Positions 48,420 to 58,803 of a stretch of DNA of 64,000 nt are shown one piece after another. Made by a program: the position numbers and the translations under genes. Location: positions 469,266 through 533,265 of the forward strand of contig CAVQUX010000015.1 of the NCBI GenBank assembly GCA_963716925.1, read 5' to 3'. The DNA is from DAISKN01 sp963716925 (GTDB taxonomy: Bacteria > Acidobacteriota > Vicinamibacteria > Marinacidobacterales > SMYC01). Each line of letters starts with the position of its first letter. Position 1 is the first letter of the stretch. The notes under the pieces were generated by a model that was given only the letters and a program-made list of their open reading frames with translations, made no database searches and was not told the DNA's origin.

Positions 48420-50099
48420 TCATGCTGTGCTCTTATCCTGTGACGTCGCAGCCTCCAAAGCCTCGTTAACGATGGTCTGCGCTTCCTCCAGGATGCGGCG
48501 AAGATGATCCTCTCCACGGAAGCTCTCGGCGTAGATCTTGTAGATATTCTCTGTCCCTGATGGACGCGCCGCGAACCATCCACTCTCGGCAATCACCTTT
48601 ATTCCACCGATAGGAGCGCCATTGCCCGGCGCACGGGTAAGCAGGGTCTGGATCTTTTCGCCGGCCAGATCTGTGAATCGAACCTGTTCCGGTGAGAGTC
48701 TTTCCAGCGCCTCTTTCTGCTCCGGGGTGGCAGACGCCTCAACCCGGTCGTAAACCGGCTCACCGAACTCGCGCGTGAGTTCGCGGTAGATTTCGCCAGG
48801 ATCGCGGCCCATCCGGGCCGTGATCTCCGCCGCGAGCAGAGCCGGGACGATTCCGTCTTTGTCCGTCGTCCAGACGCTGCCATCCAGACGGACGAAAGAC
48901 GCACCCGCACTCTCCTCTCCGCCAAAGCCAAGCGAGCCGTCGAGCAGACCGTCAACGAACCACTTGAAGCCTACCGGCACCTCGTAGAGCTTCCGCCCCA
49001 GCTTCGCGGTGACGCGATCAATCATCTGGCTGCTCACCACGGTCTTGCCCACCGCCGCATCCGTGCGCCACTTTGGACGGTGTTGGAAGAGGTAGTAGAT
49101 GGCGACCGAAAGGTAGTGATTGGGCGGAAGCAGTCCCGCACTCCTGGTAACAATCCCATGCCGGTCATGGTCGGTGTCGCACGCGAAAGCAATGTCGAAG
49201 CGATCCTTCAGGCCGATCAACCTCTGCATCGCATAGGGCGATGAGGGGTCCATGCGGATCTGGCCGTCCCAATCGACCGTCATAAATCGGAAGGTCGGAT
49301 CGACGGCCTCGTTGACGACGGTGAGGTTCAGCCCGTAGCGCTCGGCAATCGGCCCCCAGTAGTGGACCCCGGCGCCGCCGAGCGGATCTACGCCCAGGCT
49401 GATCTTCGCACCGCGAATGGCGTCCATGTCGATCACACTGCCGAGATCGCTCACGTAGGCATTGAGGTAGTCGTGCCGGTGCGTCGTGGAGGCGCGAAGA
49501 GCCTTCTCGACAGGAATCCTTTTAACACCTCGAGAGGCCATTTTCAAGAAACTCGTTTGCCTTCGCTTCGATCCAACCGGTGACGGCGCGTTCCGCCGGC
49601 CCACCGTTTGGCGGGTTGTACTTGAAGCCGCCATCATGGGGCGGATTGTGTGAGGGCGTGATCACGACGCCGTCGGCGAGTCCTGTCTTGCGCCCGCGGT
49701 TGTAAGTGAGAATCGCGTGGGAGACGACAGGCGTCGGCGTATATTCATCCTCCTCCGCGATCATGACGTCCACCCCGTTTGCCGCCAGCACCTCCAGCGC
49801 GCTGGCGAAAAGCCGGCACCGAGAGCGCGTGCGTGTCCATACCGAGGAACAGCGGGCCATCGATCTTCTGCTGCTTACGGTACAGGCAAATGGCCTGAGT
49901 GATGGCGAGGATATGCCATTCGTTGAAAGACTTTCTCGAAGGCGGAACCGCGATGTCCTGAGGTGCCGAACACAACCCGTTGCTCAGGCACGGAAGGATC
50001 AGGAATCTCGGTGTAGTAGGCCGTGATGAGCTTGGGCACGTTGACGAGCATCGATGGCTCAGCAGGCTTTCCTGCAAAAGGACTCACTTTCATTGCCAT
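48420..50099 (-). CDS. pgm: Phosphoglucomutase, alpha-D-glucose-phosphate-specific (frameshifted)
   Basis: About 550 residues. Interconverts glucose 1-phosphate and glucose 6-phosphate. ATG 50099 (MAMKVSPFAGKPAEPSMLVN) leads to VVFGTSGHRGSAF; changes near 49925, 49820 and 49540 join the next parts. The catalytic phosphoserine loop is VITPSHNPPHDGGFKYNPP, the metal loop ACDTDHDRHGIVT, the sugar loop LGFGGEESAGASF and the phosphate-binding loop ARPSGTENIYKIYAESF. All four signatures of the Pgm enzyme group are present. It lies between the HAD gene and glgP and would channel the phosphorylase product into glycolysis. Confidence 0.88.
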
Positions 50100-50172
50100 A
50101 TCTCCTTAAGGGAGCTTAATCGTCGCTCAACAGCGCCGTCCGTTCATTGTCCTTTGGCCAGGCTCGGTGGAT

Positions 50173-50889
50173 TCATTCAAGTCGTTGGCCCGCTCTTTGA
50201 GGTGAAACATGCCGGTCTTCGTGTTGCAACGCGGGTAAGTCGTAGTTGACCAGATCGCCGATGCGCTCAATCGTGAGGTCAGCCGGCGGATAGGTGGCGA
50301 TGGCTTTGGGGTCGAGCGCGTAATGTCCCTGGCGCGGCCATACGGTCGTCAGCCGGTCCCCCCAGATCCTTTTCATCGCCGCCAGAATGCGCAGTTTGTC
50401 GTCCACCATAACATAATGCCGGGCCGGATAGAGCCGCTCGACGTCATCCAACATCTGTTCTTTGTGGATGTAGATCAGCACCCGGCCCTCGACCGCTTCC
50501 CAGAGCCCTGAGCGTTGAACTTTGCGCGGCTGGAAGACCACGTCGCCATCGGACAGGATGACCGTTTCTCCCCAGGCGCGAACGTGCTCAAGGGCATCGA
50601 GCGAACCAGGGTACAACCGGTTCGCAAACGGATAATCCACCAGAAACGAAGACATCATCAGCAGTCGCGGATCGCACATGTCTTCGAGCCGGTAGCGCTG
50701 CAAAGCGCCCAGGTAGTCCGCATAGCCAAGCTCGGCGCGCAACTCTTCGAAGATGGCAAAGTACCGATCCCGACTTTCAGCCCCAAACTCTCGTTCAATA
50801 TGGCGCTGGAGGTCCTTTTCTACCCGGTCGTTGTCGAGCAGGGTATTGTCCACGTCAAACAAGAATACAACTTCGTCGGGTGATGTCAT
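50173..50889 (-). CDS. HAD-superfamily hydrolase
   Basis: 238 residues, intact. Haloacid dehalogenase fold phosphatase. Motif I is VVFLFDVDNTLLDND (nucleophile and acid Asp), motif II VILSDGDVV, motif III the lysine in IYIHKEQML and motif IV HYVMVDDKLRIL. A helical cap (YADYLGALQRYRLEDM) lies between motifs I and II. Position in a glycogen-degradation unit suggests a sugar phosphate substrate, which is inference. It starts 12 bases after the stop of the glycogen-binding gene and ends 73 bases before pgm. Confidence 0.8.
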   Translation of the reverse strand: MTSPDEVVFLFDVDNTLLDNDRVEKDLQRHIEREFGAESRDRYFAIFEELRAELGYADYLGALQRYRLEDMCDPRLLMMSSFLVDYPFANRLYPGSLDALEHVRAWGETVILSDGDVVFQPRKVQRSGLWEAVEGRVLIYIHKEQMLDDVERLYPARHYVMVDDKLRILAAMKRIWGDRLTTVWPRQGHYALDPKAIATYPPADLTIERIGDLVNYDLPALQHEDRHVSPQRAGQRLE

Positions 50890-50901
50890 CCGATCGCCTC
50901 C

Positions 50902-51270
50902 TCAGGCTTGGGGTTGTGCCATCCGCCATCGCCCGTAATGATTTGTTCGGCTTCGGGGAGCCCAGGATTTGGTACCATCTACAATTTTCAGACAATTTGA
51001 CGTGCCGAAAGGGTTCTCAACGAAAGAATCACAATTTGGATCATTTTGCCATCCGCCGTCCAACAGGAATCGGTACTCATACTTAGCTGGTTTTAGATCA
51101 AGTGAAATTTTCCAAGTCCCTCTGGCATCCTGTTGCAAAGGGTGTGAAGACGGATTCCATTGATTGAAATCCCCGGCGATGGATACCTTCTGTGCCTGAG
51201 GCGCTGATAAACTAAACTCTGTTTTCTTTACCATTTCACTTCTCTTTGTTTTTTTCTTGGATGCTGCCAT
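50902..51270 (-). CDS. Glycogen-binding-domain protein (CBM48/AMPK-beta type)
   Basis: About 122 residues from ATG 51270, which follows AGGAGGTGG. Almost the whole protein is one glycogen-binding domain: TEFSLSAPQAQKVSIAGDFN, QWNPSSHPL, GTWKISLDLKPAKYEYRFLL and DGGWQNDPN, with the tryptophans that hold alpha-glucan. The N-terminus is a lysine-rich tail. The last 25 residues after SNCLKIV look out of frame. With no catalytic domain it may bring other proteins to glycogen. First gene of the unit with HAD, pgm and glgP. Confidence 0.8.
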   Translation of the reverse strand: MAASKKKTKRSEMVKKTEFSLSAPQAQKVSIAGDFNQWNPSSHPLQQDARGTWKISLDLKPAKYEYRFLLDGGWQNDPNCDSFVENPFGTSNCLKIVDGTKSWAPRSRTNHYGRWRMAQPQA

Positions 51271-51335
51271 CACACTCCACCTCCTTATTCGTTTTAGTTG
51301 CTGCATAAGCACCGCCTCAAAGCCAAACCACTAGG

Positions 51336-52458
51336 CTAAACACCAAGTTCCCGTAAGGTGCGCAGATAGCTGACGACATCCTCTCGGCTGAGCATGCCCT
51401 GAATTTGCCCATCTACCATCACGGGAAGTTGGTTGACGCCATCGCGGTCCATCTCTTCCAGAGCTGCCCATAGTTCCGTATCAGGCCGCAACCGTTTCAT
51501 CTGCTCGGCTGGGATCATCACCTGGGCGGCTGTCATGGTCGGCCAATCAGGACGTGGAACCCTTGAAGTGATGCAGGGTCAACAAGCCGGTAACCGCGTC
51601 ACTCCGTTTGACCACGAAACTCCGCGACCGCTCGCCAGGATGTGATCGTCCACCAGGTGTTGCAAGGTAGTCGTCGGCAGGAATGGCTGCATAGTTGCCG
51701 ATTCATGGCCTGTGACACTTTATGGCCGGCCAGAAGATCGTGGAGCGCCTGGTGCTGGACCTGGGCCCCTGGCGGCGCTCTCCAGGAACCAGCCGATGAA
51801 GGCGATCCACAGGCCGTTGACGAAGTTGCCGCCGAACATCTGCCAGACACCGAAGAGGATGAACAGGAAGGCGATGAATCGCCCGACGTTGGCGGCGATG
51901 AGCGTCGCCCGGCGCAGGTCTTGCGTGACGCCCCAGACGATGGCTCGAAAGACGCGGCCACCGTCCAGCGGGAAGCCGGGAATCAGGTTGAACAGCACCA
52001 GCGCGCCGTTGATGTAGGCCAGGTACTTGGCCAGGGCCAGGAGCGGCGCGAACGCCGGCGACAACGGGCTGCAACGACTCGAAAAAGCGCGCCAGAGCGA
52101 AGACTCACAGCCGGACCGGCGATGGCGATCCAGAATTCGGCGTCGGCGCTGGGCGGCTCGGCGCCGATCTGGGCGACGCCGCCGAAGATGAAGAGCGTGA
52201 TGCTGCGCACCGGGATCTTGTAGCGCAGCGCCACCACCGAATGCCCCAGTTCGTGGAGCAGCACGCTGCACAAAGAGCATGATGGCCGTGACGGCGCCCA
52301 CGATCCAGTACTGCGAGCGGCGGCCAGTCCTTGAACTCGGCGGGATAGTAGCGCCCGGCCAGCGTCCAGGTGAGCAGCACAAAGATCAGGAACCAGGAAT
52401 AGTCCAGCCCGATGGGGATACCCAGAATGCGTCCCAACGAAATCGTATGTCGGTTCAT
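51336..52458 (-). CDS. Site-2-type zinc protease (M50) with CBS domain (frameshifted)
   Basis: About 370 residues. ATG 52458 behind AAGGAGA starts MNRHTISLGRILGIPIGLDY, typical of the Rv2625c/SpoIVFB-like group. The zinc site is LLHELGHSVVAL in a second frame (change near 52285), the third ligand motif NLIPGFPLDGGRVFRA in another (change near 52085), followed by helices FIAFLFILFGVWQMF. The C-terminal end (MTAAQVMIPAEQ to VVSYLRTLREL) is a CBS domain, reached by a change near 51740-51600. This intramembrane protease would cut a membrane-bound regulator; CBS would sense a nucleotide. GC content is as high as in the glycogen genes. Confidence 0.75.
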
Positions 52459-52564
52459 TCGTTGTCTCCTTTTATCCATGAGTCTTTTATCGTTAGTCTT
52501 GTCCAGGCTCATTTCACATACCTGCATCAATGCAGTGGCCTTATTCAATTCGCCCCTCCACTAA

Positions 52565-53150
52565 TCACCCATCCGTGGAAGACCTCCGACTTCCCATTTC
52601 GAATGGATTAAAGAGATTGATATAAATGTTTTCAGCCTTCTTGGAGGGAGGTTCCCCGACGATGTTTGGACTTTTTTCCAGTGTGAGACTGTCTTCATAA
52701 CGCCTGGAAACTTCAAACCCAAGCTTTCTTAAGAAGCACAACGAAGTTATATTTGTTTCTAAAACCTCGGCATAAACCGTTTGTACAGCACCATTCCTTT
52801 TTAGAAGATCGAAGAGAAGTTCAAGTGCTTTTGTCCCGTATCCCCGCCTTCGGTCTTTAGGGTCAGGAATCGTAAGGGATAACCATAGACTTTTCCCCAT
52901 CTTTACGTCGTAGAGCCCAGCAAATCCGATGATCCTGGAGTCCATCGATTTCTTCAATCTCAATGATATAAATCACCTGAAAGCTACTCCTTATCCATCT
53001 GTAGAAGAAGAGCAAGGAACCTGTATGAAGTTTAGTTCCGCTGGCCTCGAGGAAAATCTCTGATGCAAGCAAAGAACGTAAAATCGGTAAATCTCTTAAT
53101 CGATACAGTCGAAGAATGAGCCGACCGTTTTCTGTACGGCGCTTAAAGTT
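52565..53150 (-). CDS. GNAT-family N-acetyltransferase (one frameshift, start uncertain)
   Basis: About 190 residues. The N-terminal part (NGRLILRLYRLRDLPILRSL) is read from about 53150 without an ATG. After a change near 52940 comes GFAGLYDVKMGKSLWLSLTI, the acetyl-CoA-binding PDPKDRRRGYGTKALELLFD and NITSLCFLRKLGFEVSRRYE, as in RimJ/RimL-like enzymes. The start overlaps the rhomboid stop (53158), so it is probably the second gene of a rhomboid operon. Substrate unknown. Confidence 0.7.
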
Positions 53151-53157
53151 GGTATTC

Positions 53158-53922
53158 TTACCCCAAGTAAATCAAAAATTTTCCAGCCCCCTGCTTAATG
53201 GCTTGTGTAGTGGTAGGTCTCATCTGGATAAAGCTTGCGGTGTGAATGCTCTCTTTCTTCTGAAAAAAGGAAGAAGCACAATCCCTGTAATAAATCCGCC
53301 AATATGTGCCCACCATGCAACGCCTCCCACGTCTATGGGATGCAAAGGAAAGAGTTCCGGAAAATAACTGAAGGATAAACCAGAATCCGATGTAGAAGAA
53401 GGCTGATACCTCAACAAAAAACGGAAAAAACAGGACAAAGATCAGCGTTACAATCCTGGCCCTGGGAAACATCACGATATAGGCACCCATGACTCCTGCA
53501 ATGGCACCTGATGCCCCAAATTCTGGAATCGTTGAATGGATATCAACCAAAAAAAAGATCACACTTGCTGCGATTCCGGAAAGGAGATAGAATATCAAGA
53601 ATCGGATATGACCCATGCGATCTTCCACCGTGCTCCCAAAGAGATAAAGGAACCACATATTCCCGAGGATGTGCAACCAGCCGCCATGTAAAAACATGTT
53701 CGTCAGGAATGACAGGTAATCATCAAAAGGAAGACCATGGATATATGCCCACTTTGGATAGGAATACCTGGCGGGAACAAGACCAAAGACATAGAAGATC
53801 TGGCTCAAGATATCTTTGGGGATCGATATTTCAAAGATGAAGATGATCCCGTTTAAGACGATGAGGGTCCATGTAACAGACGGAAATCCTATGCGTGGAA
53901 TGGTGTCCTTAATGGGTATCAT
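53158..53922 (-). CDS. Rhomboid-family intramembrane serine protease (frameshift near the end)
   Basis: About 255 residues. ATG 53922 (MIPIKDTIPRIGFPSVTWTL). Seven-helix-type rhomboid: MFLHGGWLHILGNMWFLYLFG (L1 loop and conserved HxxxN), the catalytic serine in EFGASGAIAGVMGAY, and after a change near 53350 the catalytic histidine in GVAWWAHIGGFITGIVLL. All key residues are present. It cleaves membrane proteins within the bilayer. Element copy 3 is 70-150 bases upstream; the GNAT gene follows directly. Confidence 0.85.
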   Translation of the reverse strand: MIPIKDTIPRIGFPSVTWTLIVLNGIIFIFEISIPKDILSQIFYVFGLVPARYSYPKWAYIHGLPFDDYLSFLTNMFLHGGWLHILGNMWFLYLFGSTVEDRMGHIRFLIFYLLSGIAASVIFFLVDIHSTIPEFGASGAIAGVMGAYIVMFPRARIVTLIFVLFFPFFVEVSAFFYIGFWFILQLFSGTLSFASHRRGRRCMVGTYWRIYYRDCASSFFQKKESIHTASFIQMRPTTTQAIKQGAGKFLIYLG

Positions 53923-53990
53923 GATTCACCTTGTGGAGCGATTCCTCCGGGTCATCTGCTTCGACCTTTTTACATAGGAGATCCCGCCTA

Positions 53991-54075
53991 TATTTTCTCA
54001 TATATTTTGAGAATATGAATAAGGTAAATCCCGTATTTTTTGTGCGGGAATATGGTATTTCGAGGTAAGGTCGCT
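53991..54075 (-). promoter_or_regulatory. Dyad plus 22-bp-phased box element, copy 3
   Basis: Dyad TTTTCTCA...TTGAGAA (53993-54013), AATAAGGTAAATCCC, GTATTTT at 54033 and GTATTT at 54055 (22 apart), GTGCGGGAA between them, and GGTCGCT at 54069-54075. Upstream of the rhomboid gene. Confidence 0.7.
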
Positions 54076-54288
54076 CTGTGGACGCCAAAATCAGGCAAGG
54101 AAGCTCATGCTATCGCTGGCTGCCTTTGCCATGATGATATCGAATCGAGTTACGGGTGGAGGAACCTCATTTACGAATAACCGTTAGAACTGGGCAGGGT
54201 GCATGTCGTGTGACCCTCAGGGTTGTTGTTCCGAGGACCGTTGTGTCACGAAAGCGTTTATGCTGCTATTTTCCACGCAATATCTTAA
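54076..54288. other. Gap after the RND gene
   Basis: About 210 bases between element copy 3 and the stop of the RND gene. No gene or clear terminator seen. Confidence 0.4.
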
Positions 54289-57200
54289 TCATTTATGTTT
54301 CTTCCGTTCGCTCAGGTAGAAGAGGATCGGCACGGTCATACGCGAGAGAAGGAGGGAGGCCACCTCCCCGGCCATGAGGGAGAGGGCAAGGCCCTGAAAG
54401 ATCGGATCGAATAGGATGACCGATGATCCCACGATGACGGCTGCTGCTGTCAGCATCATGGGACGGAAACGGACCGCCCCTGCATCGACGACTGCATCGG
54501 CAAGAGGCATCCCCTGCTTGATCCTGAGCTCGATGAAGTCTACCAGGATGATCGAATTGCGGACAACGATCCCTGCGCCCGCGATAAAACCGATCATGGA
54601 AGTCGCCGTGAAGAAAGCGCCCATGAGCGCATGGGCTGGCAGGATTCCCACCAGGGAGAACGGAATGGCCGCCATGATGGTCACCGGAGTCTTAAAAGAC
54701 TGGAACCATCCCACGACCAGGATATAGATCAGAACCAGCACCGCAGCAAAGGCCAGGCCGAGATCGCGAAAAACCTCGTAAGAGATATGCCATTCACCAT
54801 CCCATTTCATGGCATACTTCAGGGTGGAGAACGGTTGATGAGAGACGAACCTTTCGAGCCGGTAGCCTTCAGGAAGCTTCAGTTGATCGAGGACCCGGTT
54901 CATCTTCATGATGGCATAGAGCGGACTCTCCTCCTGCCCAGCCACATCGCCCGGTCACATAAACCACGGGCATCAGGTTCTTATGATAGATGCTCTTGTC
55001 GGCGATCATCTTCTCCACACGGACAAGTTCTCCCAGGGCAACGAGGTTTCCCCTCTGGCCCACCACCTTGATCTGTTTCAGGTCCTCCACGCTCGACCGC
55101 TCATCCCGCGGCAGCCTGAGAAAGATGACCACGTCCTCCTTTCTCCGTCGGTTGATGAAGCAGTCCTGCGCCCATCCCTTCGACAGCCATGCGAAGGGTG
55201 TTCGAAACCTGCTCGGCAGAGACCCCGTTGAGCGAGGCTTTTTCTTTGTCCACGACAAACCGGTATTTCGGATGGTCTGCCTCAACGTACCAGTCGACAT
55301 CCACGACCCCCGGGGTCTTGTCAAAGATATCCCGGATCTGGTGGGCGATCTCGATCTGGCGCTCATAATTCGGGCCATAGACTTCAGCCACAAGGGTCTG
55401 AAGGACAGGAGGCCCGGGAGGAACTTCAGAAACCTTAATCCGGGCATTGTACTTGCGGCCGATCTCGTCGATCTTGGGCCGCACCCGCTTGGCAATGTCG
55501 TGACTCTGGGCCTTCCGCTCACCCTTGGGCTTCAGGTTCACCTGAATATCGGCCTCATGAGGCCCTCTTCTGAGGAAGTAATGGCGGACAAGGCCGTTAA
55601 AATTGTAAGGGGAGGCCGTCCCCGCATACATCTGGTAATTGATGACTTCCGGCACCGTTCGGATATAATCGCCAATTTCACGGGTGACGGCTGCCGTTTG
55701 CTCCAGCGTGGACCCCTCGGGCATATCAATGATGATCTGAAATTCACTCTTGTTATCAAAGGGCAGCATTTTTACACGAACAATCTTGAAGGCAAAAAGA
55801 GAGAAGGATGCCAGAAGCAGAACGACCACAAGGACCAGAAATCCGTAGCGCCAGAAGGGAGAATGGATGAGCGGTGTCATGACCCGGCGATAGAGCTTTG
55901 TGCTCCAACCCTCGGTTCCATGAGTCGCTTCCCCCTCTTTCTTGAGCAGGCGAAAGCTTGCCCACGGCGTCACGATAAAGGCCACGATCAGAGAAAAGAG
56001 CATCGCTGCAGAGGCCCCCACCGGAATGGGCCGCATGTACGGCCCCATCAATCCCCGCACAAAGGCCATGGGGATAATCGCGGCAATGACCGTAAATGTG
56101 GCCAGGATGGTCGGGTTTCCAACTTCGTCGACGGCCTCGACCGCGACATCCAGAATCGAGCGGCCCCGGTTTTCAGGAAGGCGATAGTGGCGGACGATAT
56201 TCTCGACGACGACGATGGCATCATCCACCAGGATGCCAATGGAGAAGATCAGGGCAAAGAGGGTGACGCGGTTAAGGGTATAGCCATAAAGGTAGAGAAG
56301 GGCCAGGGTAAGGGCCAGTGTGACCGGAATGGCGATGGCCACAATGCCCGATTCCCGGAGCCCCAGGGTCACCATGATCAGGACCGATACAGAGACAATG
56401 GCGATCAGCATGTGAAAGAGCAATTCATTCGATTTCTCTTTTGCTGTTTCCCCATAGTTTCGCGTTACCGTCACCTCGACATCGCTCGGGATCATGGTCC
56501 CTTTGAGCAGGTTGATCTTCTCGAGGACTCTGTCCGCAATCTGGATGGCATTGGTTCCTTTCCGTTTTGCCACCGTGAGCGTGACAGCAGGTGAGGCTGA
56601 AGACAGGGAGACATTTGCCTGGCTCTTCGAATGAGGCACCAATCCCCTGGCCCATCAACACGTAGTCAGCAGGCTCTTCGGGCCCATCTTCTATTTTAGC
56701 GATATCTCGCAGAAAGACAGGTCGCTGGTTGAATGCGCCTATGACAATGCTCCCCACCTCTTCAGCCGTGCGCAGGAAGCCACCGGTATCAACCAGAAAT
56801 TCCCGATTATCACTTGAAAAGCTGCCTGAAGCGAGTTGGCGATTCTGCTGCTCGAGAATGGGGATGACAGCAACCGGGAGCAATATGGTAGGCCGCCATT
56901 TTTGCGCTGTCGAGGATCACCCGGACCTGCCGGCGCTGCCCGCCGATGATCTTTACCTCCGAGACATCCACCACCTGTTTGATTTGATCGTAAACCTGGG
57001 CGGCAATCCTGCGAAGCATGAAATGGTCATAACGATCACTCGAGAGCGTGAGCGCCAGGATGGGGACATCATCAATGGAGCGGGGCTTGATGAGGGGCTG
57101 GCTTGCCCCGGGTGGAATCAGGTCAAAGTTGGCGAACATCTTCTGATTGAGCCTTACAATGCTCTTTTCTTCATCCTCACCCACCTTAAACCGGACGATC

Positions 57201-57493
57201 GCCATGGCAAAACCGGGCGATGACGTGGAGTAGATGTACTCCACCCCGGGGATCTCCCAGAGGAGTTGTTCCATGGGCCTCGTGACCCGCTCCTCCACCT
57301 CTTTGGCCGACGCTCCGGGCATCTGCACAAAGATATCGATCATCGGCACGATGATCTGGGGCTCTTCTTCCCTCGGAAGCATCAGCACGGCCCCCACGCC
57401 AAGAAGGATCGAAGCGGCGATGATCAGGGGAGTCAGTTTCGAATCAATAAAGGCATGGGCAAATTTTCCTGCGAATCCAAGTTTTTCTTTCAT
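54289..57493 (-). CDS. RND efflux permease, AcrB/CzcA superfamily (several frameshifts)
   Basis: About 1,065 residues, inner-membrane proton-driven pump. ATG 57493 starts MKEKLGFAGKFAHAFIDSKL, first helix and then PREEEPQIIVPMIDIFVQMP, GASAKEVEERVTRPMEQLLW. Middle: LTVAKRKGTNAIQIADRVLE, RVTLFALIFSIGILVDDAIVVVEN (proton relay Asp pair) and PYMRPIPVGASAAML. Late: YILVVGWFQSFKTPVTIMAA, GAGIVVRNSIILVDFIELR and VGSSVILFDPIFQGLALSLM. Changes lie near 56870, 56640, 55120 and 54950. It belongs to the group lacking heavy-metal residues, so organic substrates are more likely. Third gene of tolC-MFP-RND, 21 bases from the MFP stop. Confidence 0.85.
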
Positions 57494-57514
57494 CCTCGAT
57501 CACCTTTTCTGGAA

Positions 57515-58729
57515 TTACTGCACCCGGTCCCCTTCTTTCACTCTTTCCATTCCTTCAACGACGATCCGGTCTCCATCGTTCAGTCCTGAAAGCACTTCCA
57601 ATTGATCGCCATACTGCTTTCCCGTCTTAATCAGCCTCAGACGAAGAATGTTGGACGAGTCCACGGTAAAGACACTCACCAACTGACCGCTCTGCAAAAT
57701 TGCTTTCTGCGGAACCTTAAGGATCTGTTTCTGTCCCGATCGGAAAACGGGCCTTTCCGAAGAGGCCGGACCGCAGAACCGGCTGACCGATGGACTCCTC
57801 CCTTTCCATCAAAGAGATCGATCTTCACCGTGGAACTCCGGCTTCCCGGATCTGAAGCAGGGACAATCTCTGTCACCCGGCTGGAGAACTCTTGTGGTCC
57901 GAGGGCATCAATGGAGATCCGAACGGGAGTATCGAGACGAATCTTTTTCAGCATGGAATCCTCCACCGAAACTTCAAGGCGGTAGCGGGAGTTATCCTCA
58001 AGGGTGAGCAAGGGAACCCCTGGAGCCGCAAGGAGTCCAATCTCAGCCTGTTTAGAAGTAACGATTCCATTGATCGGAGAGAGAATTCGGCTATAGCCAA
58101 CATAGACCTGAGCGCTGGTGATGTCCGCTTTCACCTGTTCCGTCTTCGCAAGCACCTGATTCTTCTTGGCCATGAGGGCTTGAAGCATCCTTTCGGCCCG
58201 GTCCACTTCTGCCTCTGCGACTCTTGAGCTTTGCCTGCACCTCATCAAATTCCTGCTGGCTGACCGATTTTTGTTCGAGCAGGGTGTTGTAGCGTTTAAA
58301 CGTGGCTGCTGCAAGTGATCTTCCGGCTTCTGCAGCCTCCCTGGCAGATTCTGCAGCACGAATGTTCTGATCGATCTCCTCCTGGGCGTCCTGTACCTCA
58401 CGAAGTCCTGCTTGGGCCTTCTGAAGCTGGGCCCGGGTGTCTCGATCATCAATCTCGATCAGCAACTGACCGATTCGGACACGATCTCCTTCACGGACAT
58501 GGACGGCCAGGATATTGCCCACCGTCTTGGAAGAGAGGACGCTTGTCGTCTTCGAGCGGACTGTCCCCACGGCTTCATAATCCTCCTGGACGGGAGATAA
58601 TTTGATCGTTTCTATCTTCACACCTTGAAGGAGGGTTGGCTTTTCAATGACCGCTTCTTCTTTTTTCCCGCAAGAGGTGATCATGACGGCAAGGGAAACA
58701 ATGCTGATGACAACCCATTTTCTTCTCAT
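57515..58729 (-). CDS. RND periplasmic adaptor (MFP/HlyD) lipoprotein (frameshifted)
   Basis: About 380 residues. ATG 58729 behind GGAGGAAT starts RRKWVVISIVSLAVMITSCG, a lipoprotein signal. The adaptor body has TLLQGVKIETIKLSPVQEDY, the lipoyl half GNILAVHVREGDRVRIGQLL, a long helical hairpin (RDTRAQLQKAQAGLREVQ ... NTLLEQKSVSQQEFDEVQ), the second lipoyl half YSRILSPINGIVTSKQAEIG, a barrel (RYRLEVSVEDSMLKKI) and the terminal GLNDGDRIVVEGMERV. Changes near 58215, 57805 and 57710. It connects the RND pump to the outer-membrane channel. Confidence 0.85.
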
Positions 58730-58803
58730 AGATTCCTCCATCGGTTTTAACCCCACCTGCTCTCTTAACTCAGGGGCGATAGGAGGGGTTATCCTCTGTT
58801 GCT

